From NCBI GenBank assembly GCA_029862185.1, contig JAOTXX010000009.1, positions 1-64,000 on the forward strand: 64,000 bases of DNA, in the 5' to 3' direction. Positions 41,340 to 49,455 of this stretch are shown here, piece by piece (position 1 is the first letter of the stretch; each line of letters starts with the position of its first letter). Source of the stretch: Myxococcales bacterium. Lineage in GTDB: Bacteria; Myxococcota_A; Polyangia; Polyangiales; Houyiibacteriaceae. The notes beneath the pieces are model-generated. The model did not search any database. It was given only the letters and a program-made list of their open reading frames with translations, and was not told the origin of the DNA. The position numbers were made by a program, and so were the translations under genes.

Positions 41340-43538
41340 CTAGGTTCCGCCGAGTGAAACGCCGATGGTGGAACCGTCGGCGCCGCTCGCCTGGAAGCTG
41401 CCGCTGTCGGTGACGACGATCACGGTGACCATTCGCGCCGGCCTTTCGCGCTCACCTTCTTCCGACGCGACGCCGACTTCGACCCGATCACCCGACTGCA
41501 CGGCCGAGTACGTAGTGAGTAGGTAGTCACCGGTCTGGTAGCCGTAGCCTTCGCCATCGTCTTCGTAGAGAACGCCTGTCGCCCGGCCTTCGGCATCCAG
41601 GGAAACCATCAAGGTAAGCGGGTCGAGAAGCGCTTCGGTCGTGCTTTGAACCACCCGGCCCAAGGGTAGGATCGCACCGCCGCGGAGCTTCATGACCGGG
41701 AGCTCGGGGGTCGATGAAGGATCCTCGCCGACCATCGTGAGCTCGCGCCAAATACCCGAGGGGATTCTGAACTCGTGGGGATCGGCTTCGGTGAGCACCG
41801 GCTCCACCAAGACGTCGGCGCCTATCAAAAAAGCATGGTCTTCTTCACGAAGCGATGCGTCGGCCGGGTCAGCGAAGAAGACCGGTCGCCAGACCGGCAA
41901 GCCGCTGAGCGAAGCCTCGCGAAACAAGGTGTAGAGATACGGCAGCATACGGTAGCGTCGCTCGATCGCCATGCGAGCGATGGCTTCGACCTCCGGTCCG
42001 TAGGACCAGGGCTCCTGAGGTTCAGAGAGCTGGATCGTGTGCGTTCGACTGAAGGGGAAAAAACCACCGACACCGATCCAGTGCGCGTAGAGCGAAGGAC
42101 TCGGCGAGCCGAAAAAGCCACCGATGTCCGGGCCAGCGAACGGCTGCCCGGACAGGCCCATGTTGAGTGTCATCGTCACCGACCAATGGAGATGGTCCCA
42201 TCGTGCGGAGTTGTCCCCCGTCCACATGGCGGCGTACCGGTGTCCACCGAGGAAGCTGGAGCGGGAGAGCAGGAACGGGCGGCGCTCCGGGCGCGCCATC
42301 TTCATGCCGTCCAGCGTTGCCTCGGACATCAGAAGGCCATAGGCGTTGTGGTAACGCGCATGCGTATCGGGCGGAAGGCCTCCGCCGCCGACGTGCAGAA
42401 GGTCGCCCGGAAATGGAACACCGGGTGGGAAGACGATCGAAGGCTCGTTCAGGTCGATCCAGAGGCCGTCGATTCCGTTGCCGAGGAGGTCGGGAATGTA
42501 GCTTGCCCACCAGGCCCGGGTTTCGGGATTGGTGTAGTCCGGCCAGACCGAATCGCCGGGCCAGCTGCCTTCGACGAAGAGCTCGCCCTCGGGCCTTCGG
42601 ATAAAATGGTCGCCCTCGAGCCCTTCGTCGTACACGAAATAGCCCGGCTCGACCTTCACGCCTGGGTCGAGAATCCACACCGACTTGAAACCGGTTGCAT
42701 GGAGGTAGTCGTTCAGCCCGCTCGGATCTGGAAAGCGCTCCTCGTCGAACGTGAAGATTCGAAAGCCGTCCATGTAGTCGATGTCGATCCAAAGAACGTC
42801 GCAGGGAATCGAGCGGGCGCGGAACTCGTCCGCGACTTCCCGGACCTTCGCGTCCGGAATGTAGGACCAGCGCGCCTGCTGGTAGCCGAGCGACCAGAGA
42901 GGCGGCAGCTCGATGGTACCCGTGAGCTCGCTCAGCCGCGTCAGCACCTCCTGCGGTGTCGCGCCTTCGATGACGATGACCGGGAACGCCACATCGGCCG
43001 AGAGCTCGATCCCGGAGGTCAGGTCGATTCGCGTGCGGTAGGTCGTGTCGGCGAGTACGCCAAAAGAAGAACCATCCGCCCGCACGGCCAAGACCCAGGG
43101 GTGCGCCTGATACAGGTTGAGGAAGTCGTCATCATACTCGAGCGGAGACAGGCCCGTGGGCGGCGGATTGCGGAATGGTTGCTCCGCCCAGGTTTCGGTG
43201 ATGGCTCCGTTGCGCAATAGCGGCCCCGCGGTTTCGCCGGTTCCATACAAGCTGGTGCCCGCCTCGATTGAGACGGTGGCGTGAGCCCTGTCGCCATCGG
43301 TCGAGAATGTCGGCCGCGTGCGCCACTCCGCCGGGATGGAGCCTTCGACGAATCGAGGTTCGACCAGCGCCATCGATGCGGGGAGCGCAGAGCACGACAC
43401 AGCAGCGGGGGCGAAGCGGGCAACCCCGTCACCGATGAGCCCTGTGGCCTGCGGGCAGGGCTGGGAGGCTTTGGTGCACGCAGATGCGAGAACTGCCAGC
43501 GCGGTGCAGACGCCGAGGTAACGTCGATTTGAGAACAT
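41340..43538 (-). CDS. GH31 alpha-glucosidase family lipoprotein
   Basis: 732 residues from the ATG at 43538, which provides a lipoprotein signal ('VCTALAVLASACTKA'). The GH31 TIM barrel shows the nucleophile Asp in 'GLWIDLNEPSIVFP' and the acid/base Asp in 'AAMWTGDNSARWDH'; also 'PCDVLWIDIDYMDGFRIFTF'. A C-terminal β-domain follows ('GGAILPLGRVVQST', 'VLYEDDGEGYGYQTGDYLL'). Likely a surface or periplasmic exo-acting α-glucosidase or α-xylosidase; the exact sugar is unknown. Divergent from the gene at 43667. Confidence 0.92.
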   Translation of the reverse strand: MFSNRRYLGVCTALAVLASACTKASQPCPQATGLIGDGVARFAPAAVSCSALPASMALVEPRFVEGSIPAEWRTRPTFSTDGDRAHATVSIEAGTSLYGTGETAGPLLRNGAITETWAEQPFRNPPPTGLSPLEYDDDFLNLYQAHPWVLAVRADGSSFGVLADTTYRTRIDLTSGIELSADVAFPVIVIEGATPQEVLTRLSELTGTIELPPLWSLGYQQARWSYIPDAKVREVADEFRARSIPCDVLWIDIDYMDGFRIFTFDEERFPDPSGLNDYLHATGFKSVWILDPGVKVEPGYFVYDEGLEGDHFIRRPEGELFVEGSWPGDSVWPDYTNPETRAWWASYIPDLLGNGIDGLWIDLNEPSIVFPPGVPFPGDLLHVGGGGLPPDTHARYHNAYGLLMSEATLDGMKMARPERRPFLLSRSSFLGGHRYAAMWTGDNSARWDHLHWSVTMTLNMGLSGQPFAGPDIGGFFGSPSPSLYAHWIGVGGFFPFSRTHTIQLSEPQEPWSYGPEVEAIARMAIERRYRMLPYLYTLFREASLSGLPVWRPVFFADPADASLREEDHAFLIGADVLVEPVLTEADPHEFRIPSGIWRELTMVGEDPSSTPELPVMKLRGGAILPLGRVVQSTTEALLDPLTLMVSLDAEGRATGVLYEDDGEGYGYQTGDYLLTTYSAVQSGDRVEVGVASEEGERERPARMVTVIVVTDSGSFQASGADGSTIGVSLGGT

Positions 43539-43666
43539 ATTCCGAGCATGCCCAAAGCGCTCGTTTTGGGCTAGCCCAAACACCGATCCTGAGACGGCTG
43601 GAGCAGGCCGAGCGGTCCCCATCACTGCCTCATGGTACAAAGCCAACAGCCAAGCTGGCAGCGCCC

Positions 43667-44689
43667 ATGCAGAGTCATTTCTTCAATCGCTACGTCGAGC
43701 TCGACCCGTTTCTCGATGAGGCGCACGCGCGCTCGCTGGTTCAGCTCTGTGAGGATTTCGGCAGCTACGGCATGTACTCCGAGGAGGGCCTCAACGACGG
43801 TATCGGAGAGGGGCTGCCGCAGCGTTTCGACGCTGCCTTCAACTTCCTACGCACCGGCGGCCGGTTGGGGCTTCGTGATGCGGATCTCGGTACGCTCGTC
43901 GCACGCACGAACTACTTCCGCGAGACATACGCTTACGGCGATCAGGTTTTCGCGCCGGGCATCGAGGCCCTGTACCAGAACCAACGCCTCATAAAGGCGG
44001 CCCGAGCAATCTTCGATCGCCCCATCATCGAGCCCGCCATCGTTTATGCAAACCTCTTGCTTCCGGGGCAGGAGCTCGCTGTCCATACCGATGTGCCTGA
44101 GTTCCGCGGACTCAATCGGAAGCTGCATCCCCAGTGGCTCATCGTCGTTGCGCACCACTCGGGTCTCTTCGACGACTATCGCATGCCCATAGCGACCTCC
44201 GTCTCCTGGTACCAAGATACAAACGGCGGCGAGTTCGCGTTCTATCCGGATGGGATCGACGGTGCGGCGCGAGCCTATGACGTGCACTTCAACACCGCGG
44301 TCATCATGGACACCGACAGCGTATTTCACGGCGTCGATCGCATGATGGAGATCGACCGCCCGATTCCCCGATTTCTGCCACGCATGCGCCTCCACCCTGA
44401 AGGCGATGGCAACTGGGTCGTGCGCGACGGCAAAGCGGAAGTCGGCCGTTATCAATGGGACGATATGCGTTTTTCGATCTCGTGGAAGGCCTACTGCTTC
44501 CGAAATGAAGCCGAGCGTGAAGCCTGGCGAAATCGGACGTACGACTTGGACGCGAATACCGTGCTCGACACCCTCTGCGCCGACCTGAAGAAGCGCGGCC
44601 GCATAGAAGGCGAACGCCCTCCAAACCGCGAGCTCGCCGAGCTTCTCGTCGACGAATACGTGAAATTTCCTCCCCCCTCCGTGAGTTGA
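43667..44689 (+). CDS. Putative 2OG-Fe(II)-type oxygenase, unknown substrate
   Basis: 340 residues from the ATG at 43667; the frame stays open upstream into the GH31 promoter, without a better start. Possible iron ligands are His-x-Asp in 'LAVHTDVPEFRG' and a distal His in 'DSVFHGVDRMME', with an Arg in 'PRFLPRMRLHPEG' that could bind 2-oxoglutarate. This is the HxD...H...R pattern of the cupin-type dioxygenases, but I do not recognise the exact family. No signal peptide. The stop overlaps a possible TTG start of the next frame. Confidence 0.7.
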   Translation: MQSHFFNRYVELDPFLDEAHARSLVQLCEDFGSYGMYSEEGLNDGIGEGLPQRFDAAFNFLRTGGRLGLRDADLGTLVARTNYFRETYAYGDQVFAPGIEALYQNQRLIKAARAIFDRPIIEPAIVYANLLLPGQELAVHTDVPEFRGLNRKLHPQWLIVVAHHSGLFDDYRMPIATSVSWYQDTNGGEFAFYPDGIDGAARAYDVHFNTAVIMDTDSVFHGVDRMMEIDRPIPRFLPRMRLHPEGDGNWVVRDGKAEVGRYQWDDMRFSISWKAYCFRNEAEREAWRNRTYDLDANTVLDTLCADLKKRGRIEGERPPNRELAELLVDEYVKFPPPSVS

Positions 44690-44748
44690 GGACCCGACCG
44701 GGCGAGGCTCGGGCGCGGGACCCCTCGAGCTGGTACACCTCCGAGCAG

Positions 44749-45366
44749 ATGGGTTTCTACGATCGCTACATCCTCCCCCGAGCCGTCAACCTCGCTTGCT
44801 CGTCCAAGCCGAACATGAAGCAACGCCAGAAAGTGGTGCCGCTTGCCGAGGGCGAGGTTCTCGAGATCGGAATGGGAAGCGGCCTAAACTTGGGTTTCTA
44901 CGATCGCAACAAGGTCGACAAAGTCTGGGGCCTCGAACCTTCCGAAGGGATGCGCCAGCTCGCGCGAAAGAACTTCGATGGCGCCGATCTCGAGCTGGAA
45001 TTCATCGACCTGCCTGGCGAAGAGATCCCGCTCGACACGAACAGCGTCGACACGGTGGTGGTGACCTATACGCTGTGCACGATCACTGACGCGCGCCGCG
45101 CGCTTCATGGCATGCATCGCGTTCTGCGCCCCGGCGGTAGGCTGCTCTTCTGCGAGCACGGCTTAGCCCCAGACGAGGCTGTTCAGAAGTGGCAGAACCG
45201 AATCAATCCGGCATGGCGCAGGTTTGCCGGCGGCTGCAACCTGAATCGGGACATTCCGCATTTGCTGCAATCGAGCGGTTTCCGCGTCGAAGTCGACGAG
45301 CGAATGTACATCCCGGGCTTGCGTTTTCTCTCCTACAACTACTGGGGTAGCGCGCTTGCCGGCTAG
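44749..45366 (+). CDS. Class I SAM-dependent methyltransferase (METTL7/phospholipid-methyltransferase-like)
   Basis: 205 residues. Starts 'MGFYDRYILPRAVNLACSSK', the usual N-terminus of this group, so the ATG at 44749 is preferred over the TTG at 44686 that overlaps the previous gene. SAM motif I is 'VLEIGMGSGLNLGFYD', then 'VWGLEPSEGMRQLARKNF', 'VVVTYTLCTITDARRALHGM' and 'VLRPGGRLLFCEHGLAP'. Probably acts on a membrane lipid or a small thiol; the substrate is inference only. Confidence 0.85.
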   Translation: MGFYDRYILPRAVNLACSSKPNMKQRQKVVPLAEGEVLEIGMGSGLNLGFYDRNKVDKVWGLEPSEGMRQLARKNFDGADLELEFIDLPGEEIPLDTNSVDTVVVTYTLCTITDARRALHGMHRVLRPGGRLLFCEHGLAPDEAVQKWQNRINPAWRRFAGGCNLNRDIPHLLQSSGFRVEVDERMYIPGLRFLSYNYWGSALAG

Positions 45367-45386
45367 ATCCGCTATGCTGCGGCTCA

Positions 45387-45770
45387 GTGGGGAAGCTGGT
45401 CGCATCGTTGTGCCTGGTCGGCGGCATTGCCGCCTGCGCGGCTTCGCTCGGGCTTCTGCCTGAGGACTACATCATCTTCGCGGCGCCCCGACAGGTCGTC
45501 TTCGGCGCTGGAGCGGTGTCCGTTCTGTTCGGTTTCTTGCTACTCGCACGCGACCACCGGGCCGCCGATGCGGTCACGACCGTCACCTTGTTGAGCGTCG
45601 CCGCGTTTGCCGGCTGGCTCACCTTCTATGCCCCGGACGGGACCATCGAGCGCTATCTCCCGTTCATTCCCACCGAGGTCAACGACGCGCTTGCGCGCTT
45701 GCTGTTCGGTCTAGGCGCGGCGGCGACCTTTGGCATCGCCATCTGGGCGGTGCGTCGCCTTTTCCGTTGA
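45387..45770 (+). CDS. Small membrane protein of unknown function
   Basis: 127 residues with four predicted hydrophobic segments (about 4-22, 37-54, 63-82 and 102-123) and short charged loops. GTG start 21 nt after the methyltransferase stop. The family is not recognised. The third-position GC bias and spacing fit a real gene co-transcribed with its neighbour. Confidence 0.6.
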   Translation: MGKLVASLCLVGGIAACAASLGLLPEDYIIFAAPRQVVFGAGAVSVLFGFLLLARDHRAADAVTTVTLLSVAAFAGWLTFYAPDGTIERYLPFIPTEVNDALARLLFGLGAAATFGIAIWAVRRLFR

Positions 45771-45817
45771 CATTTTCGGCTGACTCGGCGCGATTTGATA
45801 GGGTCGGGCAAGCACGC

Positions 45818-47044
45818 ATGAGCCTAGCACCCAAATCGATGGCCCCGACCTTTCCGCTCTCGGCCGTCAACTTGCTTGGCGACCCGCTGCGCAAACCGCT
45901 GATCCGCATCGACGCCGACCGCGTGATGAAGCTCGCCGAGCGGCTCACGGGGCTTCACGACTACGGCGACAGTGACGGCAGCTTCCGGGGCCGATTGAAC
46001 GAGACGATCGACGCGGTCCTAGAGACGGATTGGAACACCGTCGGCCGCTTCGGGATTCGCTACATCCTACACTGGCACCTGAGCAATCGTTTGCGTCTGG
46101 TGGAGCTGCTGAAGCAACGCCCCGACATCGAGGACATCGAGATCGTGCGCCCGCTCGTCATCACCGGGCTTTTTCGCACCGGAACCACCTATCTTCACAA
46201 CGTATTGGCGGCCGACCCGAGCAGTCGCGTCGGGCGAATGTGGGAGTTCGCGCATCCAGTGGGTCGCAGTCGTGACTTGCTCGGGGACGGAAAGTGGCGA
46301 CGTTGGCGCGCCGGGCACGAAGTTGCGATGGACGATGTGATGATCCCGGAGCAGGCCGTGGCGCACAAGGTCACGGTCGAGGCATACGAAGAGGATTTCT
46401 TCCTTCTCGAAAACGACATGGCTCACATGAAGCTTTTCGTAGGGCTTGGCGCCTATGGCCTCGGCAGACGCACACTCGACTGGGACATGGTCGGGCCGTA
46501 CTGCTGGCACAAGCGCCAACTGCAGATTCTCTGGGCCCAGCGTTCAGAAGAGCGATGGCTTCTCAAGTCCCCGTGGCACCTATGGAACTTGCCGGCGCTC
46601 TTCGCCGTGTACCCGGACGCCCAACTGATTCAGACACACCGCGACCCCGTTGACGCGATCGGGTCCCAGTGCAGCTTGAGCGCACGCATCGCGTCGAAGT
46701 TTCAACGGCGCCTCGACCTGCACGAGGTCGGTCGCTTCTGGCTCGAGTATTCGCGTCGTGGAATCGAACGGGGCCTCGAGGCGAGACGCTCCGTCCCGAC
46801 ATCTCAGATCTACGACGTGCGTCTCGGAGACCTTCGCGTGAGGCCCCTCGCAATCATTCAAGACATCTATCGCCACTTCGACCTGCCGCTCGGCGCCCAG
46901 CTGACGGAGCAACTCGGCGCCCGCATCGCCGAAGATCCGACCGCCCAGTTTGGAGAGCACGATTACGACATTGCCGACTACGGACTCACCCCGGACCAAA
47001 TTGGGGCCGAGTTCGTCGAGTATCGAGAGCGCTTTGGGGTCTGA
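45818..47044 (+). CDS. Sulfotransferase-family protein
   Basis: 408 residues. The PAPS-binding P-loop is 'LVITGLFRTGTTYLHNVLAA'; the second PAPS motif corresponds to 'AQLIQTHRDPVDAIGSQCSL'. The middle 'ERWLLKSPWHLWNLPALFAV' is typical of the bacterial Sulfotransfer_3 group, which sulfates lipids, sterols or glycolipids. ATG at 45818 chosen; the frame extends to 45767. Given the sterol operon at the left edge, a sterol substrate is conceivable but unsupported. Confidence 0.85.
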   Translation: MSLAPKSMAPTFPLSAVNLLGDPLRKPLIRIDADRVMKLAERLTGLHDYGDSDGSFRGRLNETIDAVLETDWNTVGRFGIRYILHWHLSNRLRLVELLKQRPDIEDIEIVRPLVITGLFRTGTTYLHNVLAADPSSRVGRMWEFAHPVGRSRDLLGDGKWRRWRAGHEVAMDDVMIPEQAVAHKVTVEAYEEDFFLLENDMAHMKLFVGLGAYGLGRRTLDWDMVGPYCWHKRQLQILWAQRSEERWLLKSPWHLWNLPALFAVYPDAQLIQTHRDPVDAIGSQCSLSARIASKFQRRLDLHEVGRFWLEYSRRGIERGLEARRSVPTSQIYDVRLGDLRVRPLAIIQDIYRHFDLPLGAQLTEQLGARIAEDPTAQFGEHDYDIADYGLTPDQIGAEFVEYRERFGV

Positions 47045-47121
47045 ACTGCGCCCAAGTGCGCCGTGATCATGGGTGACGCGACAGGCAAGACCCGGGATCG
47101 GCCCAGTCAGCGAGAGTAAGC

Positions 47122-48411
47122 TCAGTCTCCAGCGAGGCAGAGCGCTGACAAGTCCTCGTTGAGCTGCTGGACCGTCGCTTGGTTGACGAGGATCCCCGTG
47201 TGGGTCTCGGCGAAGCCTGACACGACGGTGGCGGCGTCTTGCGCTTCGCGGGGGAGCGCATTCCGGACCAGGACCGTGCCGTCCGTTCCCTGCTTCGACT
47301 TCTTCGAGCTGCTTCCGAATCCAAAGTAGAGGGCGTACTCGATGTCCGGCGGGAAGGGCCTATCGAACAGGGATTGAATGAACTCGCTCTTGGGGCCGAC
47401 GTCGCGCCAGGAAGGCACGACTTGCGGTGCCATCTTGACCCCGGTGTCCGCGCTCGGGATCCCGCCAAGCGGTGACGCGATAGTGGCCAGGAACCTCACG
47501 TAGCGATCGGTGCCGGCATCGACTTGGTCGCGCACCAGCTGGTGGGCCAAGAGGCCGCCCATGCTGTGGGCGACGACGCAAAGCCTTTCGAGCTTCTTCT
47601 TCGCATGGATGGTCTCGAGCATCTTGTGAAGTGCGGTCACCGCGACTTGGATGCGCACGCCGCTCGGGTACTGATATACCCAGGCCTGATACAGCGACGG
47701 GTCGAGCGCGTCGATGAGCGTGGTGAACTCCCGTGGATGCCCCGACATGCCGTGAATGAAGAGCACGGGCACCTTGTCTTCTGCGTACTCCTGCAGCATG
47801 AAGACGCCCGCGCCATACTTGTCGAAGAAATCGCGGGGCTGCCACATGCCCATCGAGCCGCTCGAAGGTTCGAAGCGCGGGTCGTCGAGCTGCGCCAGGT
47901 CGCCCATGTGCAGCTCGTAGTCGACGGGGACGTCTTGTGCTGCCAACCGGTCCAACGCCGGAGCTCGCGCCTCACTGAGCTCCATGTTCAACCTGGAGCG
48001 TTTGCTGTTGGGAGCGACGTTGAGGATCTCGAAGTCGTTGTAGAGCGCGTGAGGCTCGCCGGCGCCGAGCTCGCCGTCACGGTCCACGTCCTCGGCCGCC
48101 CCGATCATGTAGTAGCCCGGACGCACGCTGAACGAGTACTTGCCAGGCTCCTTCAGGGTCTGAAACTGGCTCACCCGGACCGGCTTTCCGACGCTCTCGT
48201 CAACGTCGAACAAATAGACGTCGATCGGGCCGCCTTTCCAGTCCCCTGCCGCGACTCGACCGGAGACCGTGCTCGCTTGTTTCATCACCTTAAGATTCTT
48301 GCGCAGTCGCCGGAAATTGGCGCAGCCGACGAGCGCGGCAGCGATGAGGAGAATGAACAGGCCTTGAAGCAGTGCGCCGGAACGAATCCCTTCGCGCGGG
48401 ACATCGGTCAT
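47122..48411 (-). CDS. Lipoprotein alpha/beta-hydrolase (esterase/lipase-like)
   Basis: 429 residues. A lipobox in 'IAAALVGCANF' anchors it. A β-sandwich-like region ('PGKYSFSVRPGYYMIGAAED') precedes the hydrolase domain: oxyanion-type 'VPVLFIHGMSGHPREFTTLI', nucleophile elbow 'CVVAHSMGGLLAHQL', and a late His in 'GFAETHTGILVN'. Its ATG lies 9 nt after the O-methyltransferase stop, so it ends the leftward operon of the pigment cluster. It may hydrolyse or transfer the polyene ester at the outer membrane; this is inference from context. Confidence 0.85.
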   Translation of the reverse strand: MTDVPREGIRSGALLQGLFILLIAAALVGCANFRRLRKNLKVMKQASTVSGRVAAGDWKGGPIDVYLFDVDESVGKPVRVSQFQTLKEPGKYSFSVRPGYYMIGAAEDVDRDGELGAGEPHALYNDFEILNVAPNSKRSRLNMELSEARAPALDRLAAQDVPVDYELHMGDLAQLDDPRFEPSSGSMGMWQPRDFFDKYGAGVFMLQEYAEDKVPVLFIHGMSGHPREFTTLIDALDPSLYQAWVYQYPSGVRIQVAVTALHKMLETIHAKKKLERLCVVAHSMGGLLAHQLVRDQVDAGTDRYVRFLATIASPLGGIPSADTGVKMAPQVVPSWRDVGPKSEFIQSLFDRPFPPDIEYALYFGFGSSSKKSKQGTDGTVLVRNALPREAQDAATVVSGFAETHTGILVNQATVQQLNEDLSALCLAGD

Positions 48412-48420
48412 GCGCGTTTC

Positions 48421-49455
48421 TCACACATTCGACTTGGCGTGTCGAGGTTCAGCGACGATCAGGCGCGCGGTGCTCGCGAGTGGAACGGTCATTGTGAGCC
48501 GGAGCCCCGCATCGTTGAAGAGCTGCCGGAACTGCGGTTTGCTTCGCTCTCGTCCCGTCCCCGACAAGACCATCATTTCCAAGTCGAGCAGGCGAGTCGT
48601 GTCTTTGCGATGTCCGGGCAGGAGGATGCCCTCGACGACGAGGACCTTGCCGCCGGGCGCCAACGCAGCGGCGCAGTTTCGGAGCACCGTCGCCGCTTCG
48701 GTGTCACCCCAGTTGTGCAGGATGTGTCGAACGATGTAGATGTCCGCGCCGGCGGGGACCCCGGAAAAGAAGTCTCCGGCCAAGCAGCTGCAACGCGTCT
48801 GAAGCTCCGCCTCCCGGAGGCGTTGCTCCGCGGCGCGAACGACATGGTCCCTATCGAACAGTACCCCGTGCAAGTGAGGCCATTGGCGAAGCAGCTCGAT
48901 GAGCAGGGTCCCCATCCCTCCGCCTATGTCGGCAACCGTCTCGATGTCGGAAAAGTCAAACACGGCGGCGAGCGCTTGCGCGTCATGCCGGGTGAATGCG
49001 TCTACGCCGGCATTGTAAATCGCGGACTCGTTCGGATGGCTGGTCAGGTAGCCGAAGAGGTCTTGTCCGTGCTCGAGCTCGAACGCGGCTTTGCCGGTCT
49101 GTACGGCGTCCTTGAGCCGCAGCCAGGGCGACCAGGAAAACGGAGCGCCGACGAACTCCGCGAGCGGTCCGAGCGCGTTCCGCCCAAGCTGGGCCCCGAG
49201 CACGGTCGTCCGAAAGCGGTCCTGCTCGTCGGTTTCCAGCAAACCCTCGGCGGCTAGCACGCCGAGCAGGCGGCCTAGAGCGCTCGGGTCACAGCTCAAC
49301 TCACTTGCGAGATCGGCCTCACTCAAGGGACGGCTCTCGAGCGCGTCTGCAATCCCGAGCTGGGCCGCGGCGGAGATGGCCGCTGCGATCCACTTGCCGC
49401 CCAGCAGCTTCAGAAGTTCCTGGGCCGCTTCTCGATCCTGCACAGAGCGGCTCAC
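48421..49455 (-). CDS. O-methyltransferase (acetylserotonin/hydroxyneurosporene type)
   Basis: 344 residues. The N-terminal dimerisation winged helix ('SRPLSEADLASELSCDPSAL', 'LLGVLAAEGLLETDEQ') is followed by the SAM domain with 'VADIGGGMGTLLIELLRQWP' and the catalytic-base region 'RHILHNWGDTEAATVL', 'GGKVLVVEGILLP'. Probably methylates the phenolic OH of the aryl head, as in methoxylated aryl polyenes. GTG start in a GTGA overlap with the flavoprotein gene. Confidence 0.9.
   Translation of the reverse strand: MSRSVQDREAAQELLKLLGGKWIAAAISAAAQLGIADALESRPLSEADLASELSCDPSALGRLLGVLAAEGLLETDEQDRFRTTVLGAQLGRNALGPLAEFVGAPFSWSPWLRLKDAVQTGKAAFELEHGQDLFGYLTSHPNESAIYNAGVDAFTRHDAQALAAVFDFSDIETVADIGGGMGTLLIELLRQWPHLHGVLFDRDHVVRAAEQRLREAELQTRCSCLAGDFFSGVPAGADIYIVRHILHNWGDTEAATVLRNCAAALAPGGKVLVVEGILLPGHRKDTTRLLDLEMMVLSGTGRERSKPQFRQLFNDAGLRLTMTVPLASTARLIVAEPRHAKSNV

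Noticed and set aside
41775-43220. 481-codon plus-strand frame opposite the GH31 gene
   Set aside because: The minus-strand frame carries both GH31 catalytic motifs; the antisense frame shows none.
45818-47044. Sulfotransferase as part of the sterol pathway
   Set aside because: It is over 40 kb from the sterol operon and has no substrate-specific motif; proximity gives no support.
47524-49257. 577-codon plus-strand frame across the hydrolase and O-methyltransferase
   Set aside because: It spans two real genes and their boundary on the other strand, and its translation resembles no protein.
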